Positions 17,730 through 30,000 of a DNA stretch of 64,000 nt are shown here, one piece after another. Position 1 is the stretch's first letter, and the number at the start of each line of letters is the position of its first letter. Source of the stretch: OLB6 sp964493635 (GTDB lineage Bacteria > Bacteroidota > Ignavibacteria > Kapaibacteriales > Kapaibacteriaceae); NCBI GenBank assembly GCA_964493635.1, contig CAZBOW010000001.1, positions 124,001-188,000 on the forward strand, given 5' to 3'. A model generated the notes under the pieces. That model did not search any database and had not been told where the DNA came from. It saw nothing but the letters and a program-made list of their open reading frames with translations. Both the position numbers and the translations under genes were made by a program.

Positions 17730-17951
17730 ATGTCTCGTCGCTGTGAGCTTACCGGTGTTGGTGTGATGTACGGTAACAACGTATCGCACGCCAACAATAA
17801 GACACGTCGCCGGTTTCTTCCGAACATTCAGAAGAAGCGTGTGTGGGTACCCGAAGAAGGTCGGTGGGTAACGGTAAAGGCTACGGCCCGAGCCCTGAAA
17901 ACACTCGACAAAGTTGGGTACACCGAAATGAAGAAGCGTGCTGCAAAATAA
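17730..17951 (+). CDS. rpmB: 50S ribosomal protein L28
   Basis: A 73-residue large-subunit protein. MSRRCELTGVGVMYGNNVSHANN is followed by KTRRRFLPNIQ and a basic tail, all family landmarks (quoted in two parts). The start at 17730 is preferred over the frame's ATG at 17700 because it matches family N-termini and has AGGAATTGGAGC 9-19 nt upstream. It stands alone rather than in the usual rpmB-rpmG pair, with a clear -33/-7 promoter before it and an intrinsic terminator after it. Confidence 0.95.
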   Translation: MSRRCELTGVGVMYGNNVSHANNKTRRRFLPNIQKKRVWVPEEGRWVTVKATARALKTLDKVGYTEMKKRAAK

Positions 17952-17994
17952 CAGCCGCCTGATTTCGTAGTACGTCGTGCAAGCATTAAAGAGG

Positions 17995-18020
17995 AAGGCC
18001 GCCACAGTGCGGCCTTTTTC
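17995..18020 (+). terminator. Intrinsic terminator after rpmB
   Basis: Perfect 8-bp stem AAGGCCGC/GCGGCCTT with a CACAGT loop, followed by three more T residues. It ends 18 nt before the next gene. Confidence 0.85.
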
Positions 18021-18038
18021 ACGCCCTGACAGATAGAC

Positions 18039-19640
18039 ATGACACCTGTAGCCACCGTACTGTGCACGCTCCTCGTTGCCCTCCCTGCCCTCTTTGCCCT
18101 ATCGGGCTCCGGTCCAGCGCACGCCTCCGTGACGCAGGACTCCACGGAGCGTGTTCGCACTGCACGGCGGTACTTCATCTCTGGCACCACCCTCCAGCTG
18201 CAAGGTAACCGCCACGCAGAGGCGATCCTCGAATTTCAAGAGTCGCTCAAGTTTGATTCAGCCGTCGTGACACTTGTGGCCATCGCTCGGTCGTATGTGG
18301 AACTGAAGAAACTTGATCGCGCCGAGACCTTTGTTCACATGGCACTCCAGCGTGATTCTTCGCGCAGTGATGCCTGGGAGCTGTTGGCAGAACTCCATAT
18401 TGCCTCCGGCCGCTACGACGACGGCATTGCTGCCTACGAGCGAATCCTTCACCTGGAACCAACACGCCGACAGCTCTATACCTTGGCTCGTTTGTACGAG
18501 CCACGAGATGCCCGAAAGGCCATTGGTGTTTTCGAGCGACTTGTAGCCGAGGAACCGTCGACGGAGCTCGTTTTGCGCATTGCAGGGCTCTACGACCGCC
18601 TGCGCATGCAAGAGTCCGTGATCGAAACGTTGGAACAAGGGCGCATGATTGATCGTCGCAACGTGGAAGTCTCTGTGCGCCTGATTGAGTCGTACGTGCG
18701 TGTCGGTCGGGTTGGTGATGCTGTGGACATCGCCTCCGAATGGAAACGCTCGCCCGGTGATGGTTCGTCGGCCGTGGCGGTGTGGGGTACCTTACTGCAG
18801 AGTCTGTTGCAGGATAGTCTGGTTGCTCACCTGCACATGACGGAAACCCGACGTGTTGTTGATAGTACCGTTGCACGCTTCCCTACGTCCTTTCCACTGA
18901 CGTCCCTGGCGGCCGCCGTGGCGCTGTCGATCGGTGATCAATCCCTTGGGCAACAGGCCGTGGAGGTTGCCTCTTCCACGGTGCAGTATGACGCCGATGC
19001 GCTGATCCAGCAGGCTGGGATGGTACTAAGCTTCGGCTATCCGTCCATGGCGGCATCCCTACTGATCACGTGGCAGCCATTCCATGCCTCGAATCCCCGG
19101 TACCTCCAGGCCATTGCAGACGCCTATGCATCGGTGCCCGACATCGACCAGGCCCTGCCCTACTACTATGCCGCTCTTGACCTTGATCCGACGATCGTCG
19201 ACGTGTGGTTACAACTTGGTTCGATCTACGACCGAACGGAACAGATCGATAGTGCCATGAGCTGCTACGGCATGGTTCTTCAGCTGGACCCCATGAATCC
19301 GATGGCGCTGAACAACTACGCCTACATGCTTGCTGAGCAGGGTCGCGATCTGGACAAAGCTCGCATCTGGTCGTACCGTGCACTCCAGCAGAACCCCGAC
19401 CTTCCGGCCTACCTCGACACCTATGCATGGGTTCTCTATCAGCGTGGCGAGTACGCCGAGGCACGACTCTTCATTGAACGGGCCGTTCGCATGGGAGGTA
19501 GCGCCACACACTACGAGCATCTCGGCTACATCCTTGAGCAGCTTGCCGACATTGACGGTGCTGTGCGTGCTTGGGAAATGTGTCTTGAGAAAGATCCCAC
19601 ACGTTCGAATGTGCAACGGCGACTCGATCGCTATCGCTAA
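18039..19640 (+). CDS. Exported tetratricopeptide-repeat protein
   Basis: A 533-residue protein with a signal peptide (hydrophobic core about residues 4-24, cut after AHA) and then successive TPR units through most of its length. Examples are AEAILEFQESLKFD, KLDRAETFVHMALQRD, YDDGIAAYERILHLEP, IDSAMSCYGMVLQLDPMNP and DLDKARIWSYRALQQNPDLP. TPR superhelices bind partner proteins, so it is probably a periplasmic scaffold, possibly for outer-membrane assembly or secretion. It begins just 18 nt after the rpmB terminator with no separate promoter visible, so transcription may come from terminator read-through. The HicB-like gene follows 24 nt later. Confidence 0.8.
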   Translation: MTPVATVLCTLLVALPALFALSGSGPAHASVTQDSTERVRTARRYFISGTTLQLQGNRHAEAILEFQESLKFDSAVVTLVAIARSYVELKKLDRAETFVHMALQRDSSRSDAWELLAELHIASGRYDDGIAAYERILHLEPTRRQLYTLARLYEPRDARKAIGVFERLVAEEPSTELVLRIAGLYDRLRMQESVIETLEQGRMIDRRNVEVSVRLIESYVRVGRVGDAVDIASEWKRSPGDGSSAVAVWGTLLQSLLQDSLVAHLHMTETRRVVDSTVARFPTSFPLTSLAAAVALSIGDQSLGQQAVEVASSTVQYDADALIQQAGMVLSFGYPSMAASLLITWQPFHASNPRYLQAIADAYASVPDIDQALPYYYAALDLDPTIVDVWLQLGSIYDRTEQIDSAMSCYGMVLQLDPMNPMALNNYAYMLAEQGRDLDKARIWSYRALQQNPDLPAYLDTYAWVLYQRGEYAEARLFIERAVRMGGSATHYEHLGYILEQLADIDGAVRAWEMCLEKDPTRSNVQRRLDRYR

Positions 19641-19664
19641 TCCACTTACGCAGGAATCATTCCG

Positions 19665-19859
19665 ATGCATCGCAGTACGAGTACGAACCCCGAAGACTAC
19701 GAAATCCTCATTCGCCGTCGCGACGAGGCAGACTATGCCTCGTACTGTCCGCAGCTGGCCCATATGATCAAAGGGACAGCTCATGAAGAGGTCGAAGAGG
19801 CGATGCGGGAGTACATCCGACAGTACATCTCCACGCTCGGTTATAGCGAACAGTCGTGA
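19665..19859 (+). CDS. HicB-like small protein without HicA
   Basis: A 64-residue protein resembling the partial RNase-H-like fold of HicB antitoxins: YEILIRRRDEADYASYCPQL, then an HEEVEEAMREYIRQYI helix. HicB normally neutralises the HicA mRNA interferase and often carries an extra DNA-binding domain; here there is neither a HicA gene nor such a domain. AGGA at 19652-19655 is a suitable ribosome binding site. It sits between a TPR gene and a membrane-protein gene whose GTG start overlaps its stop. A solitary regulatory or housekeeping role is more likely than a toxin-antitoxin pair. Confidence 0.55.
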   Translation: MHRSTSTNPEDYEILIRRRDEADYASYCPQLAHMIKGTAHEEVEEAMREYIRQYISTLGYSEQS

Positions 19860-20365
19860 CATCCTCTTCGTCGTCTTCGTCCCCTGCTCCCCGTCAGGCC
19901 CCCTACCTTCGATTCCTTACCTGGAACACCAGGTTGCACATTGCGCTGGTGGTGGCCATCGTTGGTGCCGTCGTCAGTCCGTTTGGCGAGGAGGCCATTC
20001 CCGTTGTGCTCTTCGCGGGAATGCTTCTGCGAGCCACAACCTGCGGCCTGCTGCCTCGGCCCTCAGCTCTCCGTGGTTCGGCAACTGTTCTGCTGTTTCC
20101 ATTGTGGCCCGTGTTGATCACGCACGATGTGATCTGGTCATGGATGGAGCGTGAAGGCTTTGGAGAGGTGTTTCGGCGGGTCGTTGCCGCTGTGCTGTTG
20201 GCTGCAATCTGGTTTGCCGTTCTACCGCACGTCTCACCATGGCATTCCGGAATGGTTTTGGGGTCGGCCATTGCGGCTTCTCAACTTCGACGATCCGACA
20301 CCGTGTGGTATGTTGTGGCCGGGTCGGTTCCCCTGTTACTCTCCATTGGTACATGGCCATGGTAG
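19856..20365 (+). CDS. Hydrophobic membrane protein of unknown function
   Basis: A 169-residue protein with a Ser-rich start and about five membrane helices, for example LHIALVVAIVGAVVSPFG and VAAVLLAAIWFAVLPHV. It starts at a GTG that overlaps the HicB-like stop (GTGA), and it ends overlapping the start of the CPBP-TPR gene. This tight coupling suggests the two membrane proteins work together. I do not recognise a family. The possibility that it is an N-terminal membrane module of the next protein, split by a frame change, was considered, but both overlaps look like ordinary translational coupling. Confidence 0.5.
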   Translation: MTSSSSSSSPAPRQAPYLRFLTWNTRLHIALVVAIVGAVVSPFGEEAIPVVLFAGMLLRATTCGLLPRPSALRGSATVLLFPLWPVLITHDVIWSWMEREGFGEVFRRVVAAVLLAAIWFAVLPHVSPWHSGMVLGSAIAASQLRRSDTVWYVVAGSVPLLLSIGTWPW

Positions 20366-22128
20366 TTCGTGCTCATATGGCGTCGGTCCTTGTCGGCTCA
20401 GTCCTTGCGCTTGCGGGGATCGCCTTCATTGCTGCCATGAGTGTGCTACTTGGAGCACGGATGGAGTGGTCGAGCGCCTCCATCGTCGGTTGGTCACCGT
20501 TGATCGTTACTAGCGCTGGGATCGTCGAGGAGTTGGTGTTTCGCGGCCCACTATTTTCATGGATCCAACGACGGTGGACCGACACCGCAGCGGTTACCAT
20601 CGGCGCCGTACTCTTCAGCGCTGCCCACCTCTTGAATCCCGGAATGTCGGCCCTGGCGGCACTGAATGTTGCCGTTGCCGGTATCGTTTTGGGGATTCTG
20701 CGCATCCGCACGGCCTCGATTGGTGCGTCCATCGGATTTCATGTGGTATGGAACGTCACCGTGGCTGGCTTGATCGGTGCCGTCAGTGGCATGGGGTCGT
20801 CCGGATGGTGGACCACACTCAGCACGGCAACAATGGACCCGTCCCTGGTATGGCTCGTCAGCGGACCGTTCGGCATTGAGCAAGGCCTCGTAACCACGAT
20901 TACCCTTTTGGGCATCGTGGTGGTGATTGCCGGGTGGATTCGCCCGTCGAGAGGACTCCGGACCGTGCTGATGATTGCTGCGATGACGAGTGCGATGATG
21001 ATGGTTCCGGCCAGGCTACCTGCGCAGTGGATCATGATGCGCAGCGATGCGGATTCCCTTGTGCAACGCGGAATTCAACACGTGTACAACGTGGAGTTTT
21101 CGGAAGCAGAAGCCATCTTCAGCGAAGTTCAGAAGCGGTATCCTGAACACCCGGCATCCTACTTCATGGATGCCATGGTCGACTGGTGGCGAATCACCCT
21201 CGACAAGCGGAACTACCACTACGACGATGTCTTTCGCGCAAAAATTGACCGGGTTCTGGCGGTGTGCGACACGCTGCTGGCTCGAGATGAGAAGGATGTT
21301 GTCGCGTTGTTTTTCAAAGGTGGTGCACTGGGTTTTCGAGGTCGATACCATGCCGTACGGGGTGCCTACCTCGATGCTGTCAACGATGGAAAGGATGGTC
21401 TGGACATCCTGCAACAGTGCCAGAAGATCGCCCCCTCCAATCACGACATCATGCTGGGTACGGGGCTGTATAACTACTTCGCCGTGGTAATGCCGGAGAA
21501 GTACCCGCTCTTGAAGCCGGCCATGCTGTTTCTGCCGAGTGGCGATCGTACCCTCGGGCTGCTACAGCTCAAGGCGGCGGCAAATCAGGCTCGTTATGCG
21601 GAGATCGAGGCCAAATCGATCCTTGTTTCGGCATACTTTACCTTCGAGCGTGATGCCCAGAAGGCCTATCCCTATGCACTGGAGTTGGCGACGCGTTTTC
21701 CGCGGAATCCAGAGTTCCAGCGGGCACTCGGACGATGCCTCGTGCGCATGGGCCGACTTGATACGATGGAGGTTCTGTGGCGGTCCGTACTGCTGAACTA
21801 CATGGACAAGCACCCGGGGTACGATCAGTACGCGGCTCGCGAGGCACTCTACTATATTGGTCTCGGTCGGATGAGAGCTCGTGACTACGAGCTTGCCATC
21901 AAGTACTTTGTCAAGAGCACGCAGGCCAGTAAGGTTGTCGACGATGAAACAACCGGGTTTACGGTCAAGGCACATCTGAATATTGCCCGCAGCTACGATG
22001 CCCTGAACAACCGACCGATGGCGGTGAAATTTTACAAGTACGTCCTTACCCTTGATGACATCGACGGCTCGCATGCCGAGGCAGAAGCAGGCCTAAGGCC
22101 ACCACCACGGACGTCACCACCACGATAG
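20353..22128 (+). CDS. CPBP-type intramembrane protease fused to TPR domain
   Basis: About 591 residues in two parts. The N-terminal part has several membrane helices and the Abi/CPBP motifs: EELVFRG (motif 1, E-E-x3-R), FSAAHLL (first His) and GFHVVWN (second His region). These are the residues thought to bind metal in CAAX-processing and Abi proteases. After helices near residues 200-245 (MIAAMTSAMMMVPARLPA) comes a long soluble part with TPR-like helices, such as FSEAEAIFSEVQKRYPEHPA, ELAIKYFVKSTQASK and MAVKFYKYVLTLDD. The frame opens at 20239, but starts at 20353 or 20359 overlap the previous stop and fit better. The second half alone resembles secreted TPR proteins of FCB bacteria. Confidence 0.7.
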   Translation: MAMVVRAHMASVLVGSVLALAGIAFIAAMSVLLGARMEWSSASIVGWSPLIVTSAGIVEELVFRGPLFSWIQRRWTDTAAVTIGAVLFSAAHLLNPGMSALAALNVAVAGIVLGILRIRTASIGASIGFHVVWNVTVAGLIGAVSGMGSSGWWTTLSTATMDPSLVWLVSGPFGIEQGLVTTITLLGIVVVIAGWIRPSRGLRTVLMIAAMTSAMMMVPARLPAQWIMMRSDADSLVQRGIQHVYNVEFSEAEAIFSEVQKRYPEHPASYFMDAMVDWWRITLDKRNYHYDDVFRAKIDRVLAVCDTLLARDEKDVVALFFKGGALGFRGRYHAVRGAYLDAVNDGKDGLDILQQCQKIAPSNHDIMLGTGLYNYFAVVMPEKYPLLKPAMLFLPSGDRTLGLLQLKAAANQARYAEIEAKSILVSAYFTFERDAQKAYPYALELATRFPRNPEFQRALGRCLVRMGRLDTMEVLWRSVLLNYMDKHPGYDQYAAREALYYIGLGRMRARDYELAIKYFVKSTQASKVVDDETTGFTVKAHLNIARSYDALNNRPMAVKFYKYVLTLDDIDGSHAEAEAGLRPPPRTSPPR

Positions 22129-22135
22129 TCAACCC

Positions 22136-22143
22136 TATATTTG
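22136..22143 (+). promoter_or_regulatory. -7 box (TATATTTG) 4 nt before the mutase start
   Basis: TAnnTTTG match ending at 22143; the ATG is at 22148. A transcript starting about 5-7 nt downstream would be leaderless. No -33 TTG is seen. Confidence 0.5.
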
Positions 22144-22147
22144 CTGC

Positions 22148-24300
<2,153 letters not shown>

Positions 24301-24304
<4 letters not shown>

Positions 24305-25227
24305 TTGCTGCCGGGATCGATATCGGCTCGAATACGATCCTGATGACGATTGTGGAAGGGTCGGCGCATCACATCCTACAGGTAATCCAGGACGTCCAAT
24401 CCTTTCCCCGGCTCGGTCAGGGCATGGGTCACGACCGCATCCTTCAGCCAGATGCCGTAGAGCGGTCGTGTGCGGTGCTCGCACGGTACCGCCAGATGCT
24501 GCAGGCCTACCCTGAGAGCTCCGTCTATGCCGTGGCCACCGCAGCACTCCGTGAGGCCGACAATCGCCTGGATGTGCAATCGCGGCTTGAGGCAGCGCTG
24601 GAAGGTCCGATTGATGTGATCGATGGTATCCGTGAGGCGGAGCTGACGTTTGCTGGTGTTCGCCAAACTATTGGTGATGGAGGCGACGGAACCTGCATCG
24701 TGATCGACATCGGTGGTGGCAGCACCGAGTTTGTGCTGGGGCAGTCCCTCGGAGCGGCGCATCAGGTTCACCATCGCTGGTCGGTGCCCATTGGTGCTGT
24801 GCGCTTGTCGGACTATCAGCTGCCCCTCGCGGAGCTGCGCCGGGTAATCCGTGCAGCGCTCGATGAGCACCTTCCCCATGGCATCATCTCTGGTGGCCAT
24901 CAGGTGATTGGCGTTGCTGGAACGGCCGTGGCAGCAGCAATGCTTGCCGGCGGAGTTACAGCCTACGATGCTGCGTTGATCGACGGGATGGTTCTCGCAA
25001 CCGAGCGCATCGAGGAGATCAGCACAATGTTACACTCCTACACCACGGAGCAACTGCTTGCTCTGCCAGGCATCGAGCCACGCAGAGCGGATATCCTGCC
25101 GGCCGGAATGGCGATCCTTGACGAGGCACTCTCGTACGTTCAAGCAACTTCTCTCCGCATTAGTACGCGAGGAGTACGCTATGGCGCCGCGCTTGTGGGT
25201 CTGCAGGCCAACTCGTCTGTTTCATAA
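24301..25227 (+). CDS. Ppx/GppA exopolyphosphatase family protein
   Basis: A 308-residue ASKHA-fold phosphatase that hydrolyses polyphosphate or pppGpp. The phosphate-1 loop GIDIGSNTILMTIVEG opens the protein and the phosphate-2 loop VIDIGGGSTEFVLG lies near residue 135-150; YAVATAALREADN is the usual third motif. The length corresponds to the short, two-subdomain form lacking the HD-like C-terminal domain of E. coli Ppx. It begins at GTG overlapping the mutase stop, so it is co-translated with the mutase. Sequence does not distinguish polyphosphate from pppGpp as substrate. Confidence 0.88.
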
Positions 25228-25242
25228 TCGACGGAGCAAAAC

Positions 25243-27091
25243 ATGTCGCGCTTCCTTTCGCAGTTTCAGTGGTCCGTACTTGTGTCCCAAACACGGACTG
25301 TTGCAGCGCGCTTCCCCGTTGAAGTGATCGTTGCGGCTGGTTCAGCCATCGTGGGGGTCCTGGTTGCCCATGAGGTGTTCGGAACCCAGCAGTCGCTGTT
25401 GACCGCCATGCTCCTGAGCAGTCCTGTGCTGCTTGCCCTACAGCTCGTGGTGTCCTTAGTGGCCGAACAGTATGCTACACCGCGCTGGTGGCCACTCGTT
25501 GGTCGGACGCTGGCATTGGCTGCCGCTACGGCAATGGTGGCATCGCTGCAGAGCGATGTGGGTTCATCAGCCGTTCCAGTCCAAGTTGCCACTGCATGGA
25601 GTGCCGCAGTAGCCAGTTTGATGGTGGTGTGGTATGGAAAGGGGCCGGCGGTCATGTGGCAGATGACAAAGGTCCTCGCCTGGCGATTTGTTCTTACGAC
25701 CGTCTTTGCGTCGGTCCTATCCGGTGGGCTGGCGCTGGCACTTGGAGCCATGCAGGTTCTGTTCGGACTCGACCTGCCGGATGCACTCTACGGCGACGTC
25801 TCGGCGCTGGTCGATACGCTGTTTGTAACCGTCTTCTTCCTTGCAGGTGTTCCAGCCGAGCGCCGCGAGCGTGAGGACGTCGAGAACGAACACTCCGTAC
25901 CTCCTGCCCTTCGGTGGTTCGTCCAGTTTGCACTCTTACCGCTGGTGATGGTCTTCACGGTGATTCTCTATGCCTATGCCATCAAGGTCGCGTTCTTCTC
26001 AAACCTCGAGGGGTCGGTTGCCGGATACATCGTTGCCTTGGGAATCATCAGCATCAGTGCGTGGGTGATTACCTGGCCGTTGCGCTCCAGCGGGGCCCAT
26101 CGAATGCTGGCATGGTACCATCGGTGGCTTGGTGTGGTGCTGCTTCCGATGACCGTCATGCTGATCGTTGCCGTGGCGGTGCGGATCTCCGACTACGGAG
26201 TCACGCCCGAACGGTATGCACTTGCAGCGTTCACCACCGTGATGGTCGGAGCTACGGTGATGATGCTCTTGCGGCGCATCGTTGACCTGCGCGCGCTACC
26301 CATCGTGATCGTTGGTGTTGGTGCCGTTACAGCCTTGGGCCCGTTCGATAGCCGACACGTATCCGTCCGCAGTCAACGTGCCCGAGTTGAGAGTATCCTT
26401 CGAGCCGAGCGCCTGCTGGATCAAAGCGGAACCTTCGACACAACGGCATTTCAGCAGCAACCCGACTCGGTGCGTCACGAAATTTTTCAGAGAATCAGTG
26501 CCGTCTCGGAGGTGGACACCACGGCGGCCTTGCGACTGTTGCAGCAGTGTGGTATCCGCGCAACCATCCAGGCATCGTCCCGAGACGTCCAGTTTGCCGG
26601 GATGGGGGTACGCCCACAGTGGCGCGCTACGGAGCGCGGTCGCTACTGGACGTTCCCCGATACTGCTCCGCCGGTAATGGATTTGCAGGGGGCTTCCAAG
26701 CTCTATGCACTGCGTCTGACCAACAGCAACAGCGATACAACGGTGGTGATTCCGCTTGATGGTACAGCGACGNNNNNNNNNNNNNNNNNNNNNNNNNNNN
26801 NNNNNNNNNNNNNNNNNNNNNNNNNNNNNNNNNNNNNNNNNNNNNNNNNNNNNNNNNNNNNNNNNNNNNNNNCGCCTCGACCCAAAGAGTACCGTGCTGA
26901 AGATCTATCAGGAAGGCCGTCGTATGGACAGTATGGACATGGCTACCGCCGATAACCAGCGCCGCGTGTCGTCGAACGCTGGTTTCTTCCGCGCCATGAT
27001 CCTCAGCGGTGAAGTGTCACCAACCTTTGTTGCGAGCCTTCAGATCCTCCTACTGGACCTACGACCCCAGACCGAGAGCGTCCAGCAGTAA
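25243..27091 (+). CDS. DUF4153 integral membrane protein, interrupted by a gap
   Basis: About 510 residues precede the gap: some ten membrane helices, including LLPLVMVFTVILYAYAIKVAFF, written here in pieces as LPLVMVFTVILYAYAIKV, which matches the DUF4153 core. A soluble region from about residue 360 follows, with helices (QRARVESILRAERLL) and beta-strands. After 100 N at 26773-26872 the frame resumes with LDPKSTVLKIYQ and ends at 27091; the frame differs because the gap length is arbitrary. DUF4153 proteins are common in Bacteroidota and of unknown function. It starts 15 nt after ppx. The final 33 nt overlap the end of the convergent kgd gene. Confidence 0.7.
26773..26872. other. Assembly gap (100 N) inside DUF4153 gene
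   Basis: Arbitrary-length gap; the downstream frame rejoins a continuation ending at 27091. Confidence 1.
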
Positions 27092-30000
27092 GGCACGCTG
27101 CTCTACCTCGTGGACCTTTGCCGATCCCGTTGCTGGACTGGCCGCCGCCGACCGTCCTGCGTAGCGGAGTTTCTGCGACGGCGCAAGGATGCTGTGCAGA
27201 TACTCCTGCACCAGGAACCAGGCCCCCATGTTTCGCGGCTCCTCCTGACACCACACCACGTCCGTGGCATTGGGATACGATGCAACGATGGATGCCATCA
27301 ACTCCGTATGGAATGGATAGATCTGCTCAAGACGCACAAGAGCGGTCTGCTCGGTGGCATTCTGCTCTCGGCGCATCTTGTCGATCTCCATATGGACCTT
27401 TCCGGTTGTGATCACGATGCGTCGCACGGCAGCGCGATCGGTAATCGTGGCGTCATCAATCACTTCCCGATAGCCCCCTTCCACCAGATCCTGGACCGGA
27501 GACTCGAAAATCCGGAGATAGCCTTTGGGGGTCATGATGACCAACGGCTTGCGCCATGGAGCAAGTACCTGCCGGCGCAGCGCGTGGAACAGATTGGCTG
27601 GCGTGGTGTAGTTCGCCACAATCATGTTATCCTGGGCGCAGAGCTGCAGGAATCGCTCAAGGCGGGCACTGGAGTGCTCCGGACCTTGACCATCGTAACC
27701 GTGGGGCAGAAGTAGCGTGAGGTTGACCCGCTGACCCCACTTTTCCTCGGCACTGGCAAGGAACTGGTCGATCACAATCTGGGCGCCGTTGGCAAAGTCG
27801 CCAAACTGCGCCTCCCACAGAGTCAGGCCATCCTTGGCAATCGTGGCGTAACCGTATTCGTATCCAAGCACGGCATACTCCGACAGGGACGAATCGTGGA
27901 TATGCAGCCGACGACTGCCCGATCCAAGACGATTCAGCGGAATGAACTTTCGACTGGTGACAATGTCGTGCTGCACAGCCTGGCGATGGTTAAAGGTTCC
28001 ACGACCAGAGTCCTGTCCCGTAATTCGCACAATGCGTCCTTGGTGCACGAGCGATCCAAACGCCAGAGCCTCGGCCATCCCCCACTGCACCGTACCAGAT
28101 TCGAACTGTTTGCGCCGTTTTTCAACTTCCTGATGAACCTTAGCATGGATGTTGAAATCCTCAGGAACATCCAGGATGGCCTTCGAAATCACTTCGAGGG
28201 TTGGCTGATCAACGGCCGTGGAAACGGGTTGGAACATCGGTGGGCCCGACCGCTCATACGAACGCGCTGGCTGTCCCCGTCGATCAAAGGCTTCGTTGAG
28301 GATCGCTTTTTCGGCTTCCGTAATGGCGGCGCGCTGCTCTGGCGTGAGGACCTTCTCTTTCTCAAGGCGTTCACCGTAGAGCTCATGCACCGGGCGCATG
28401 CTCCGAATCTTTTTATACAGCAGTGGCTGGGTAGCGGTGGGATCGTCCTGCTCGTTATGTCCGTACTTCCGGTAGCAGTACATGTCGATGACGACGTCGT
28501 CCTGATACCGTTGGCGATAGGCGAAGGCAAAATCCGCGGCTGCCCGGCATGCTGCGGGATCCTCTCCATTGACGTGCAGAATGGGGATCTGCAACATCTT
28601 GGCCACACCCGTGGCGTAGGGCGTCGACCGGGCATCATCCGGCGACGTTGTAAATCCGATCTGGTTGTTGATGATCAAGTGGATGGTGCCACCCGTCTTG
28701 TAGCCCTCGAGTCGCGACAGATTGAGCGTTTCTGGTACAACACCCTGACCGGCAAAGGCCGCATCGCCGTGAATCAACAGTGGAAGGATCGACGTGTACG
28801 ACGCATCTTCCATTTCGTCCATCAGTGCACGAGCCATGCCCTCAACAACGGGATTGACCGCCTCAAGATGACTCGGGTTCGGAGCCATCACGATCGGAAG
28901 CGTCTCCCCACTAATCGACCGATAGGTTCCCTTGGCTCCCATGTGGTACTTCACGTCCCCAGAGCCCATCTCGGAGTCGGGGTCGAGAATGCCGTCAAAC
29001 TCGTTAAAGACTTTTTCAAGGGGCTTGCCCATCATGGTGGCAAGCACGTTGATGCGACCACGATGGGCCATACCCAGTACCGCTCCCTGCAGTTTCGCCT
29101 CGGCGGCACTTTCGAAGATCTCATCAACGATCGTCAGCGCTGCATCTCCCCCTTCCAACGAGAACCGTTTGGCTCCCAGGAACTTCGTGTGGAGGAAGTT
29201 CTCCAGCAGGTCGGCGCGAACCAGCTTGCGGAACGTTTCAATCTTGCGATCAGGACTCAACTCGAGCTTCAGGCGGGTATTTTCCACCTGCTCACGAATC
29301 CATGCTCTGCGCTCAGCATCTTGAATGTGCATCCATTCGAGGCCGATCTTTTCGCAGTACGTATCACGCAAGCGCTCAAGGATGTCGCGCAGCGTGGCGC
29401 GCTGCGTGCCTCCAAAGCCACCGGTGTCGAACTCTCGGTCAAGATCCCAAATCGACAGACCATAGTAGGCCGGGTCAAGTTCCGGATAGTAGTACGCCTC
29501 GTGACCAAGCGGGTTGATATCGGCTAGAACATGCCCCCGGACGCGATAGGCATGGATTAACTGCATCACGCGTGCAGCCTTACCAATGCGGTCCGGTTGA
29601 TCATCGTTAACAAACGGATTATGGCCGCGCTCGACACTCCAGCGAATCGGCTCAAACGGAATATCGTAGGCAGCAAAAATCTGATCGTAGAATCGATGTT
29701 CGCCAGTGAGCAACTGGTGCATGTACTGCAGGAATTCACCCGACTCGGCGCCTTGAATCACGCGATGATCGTAGGTGGACGTCAATGTGACCACCTTGGA
29801 AATCGCAAGGTTGGTCAGCACGTCCGGCATCATTGCCTGGAACTCTGCCGGAAACTCAATTGCTCCGGCCGCAACAATCGTTCCTTGTCCAGCCATCAGT
29901 CGTGGCATGGACATGACCGTGCCGATCATGCCGGGATTGGTGAGCGTCACGGTAGCGCCCGTAAGATCGTCAGGCGTAAGCTTGTTGGTCCGTGCCTTTG

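Noticed and set aside
20239..20352. N-terminal extension of the CPBP-TPR protein
   Set aside because: It lies inside the preceding gene, contains Cys/His-rich non-membrane sequence, and later ATGs give a normal overlap start.
27896..29527. 543-codon plus-strand open frame opposite kgd
   Set aside because: Lies wholly antisense to the conserved E1 domain, has no recognisable motif, and its composition is that of a reversed reading.
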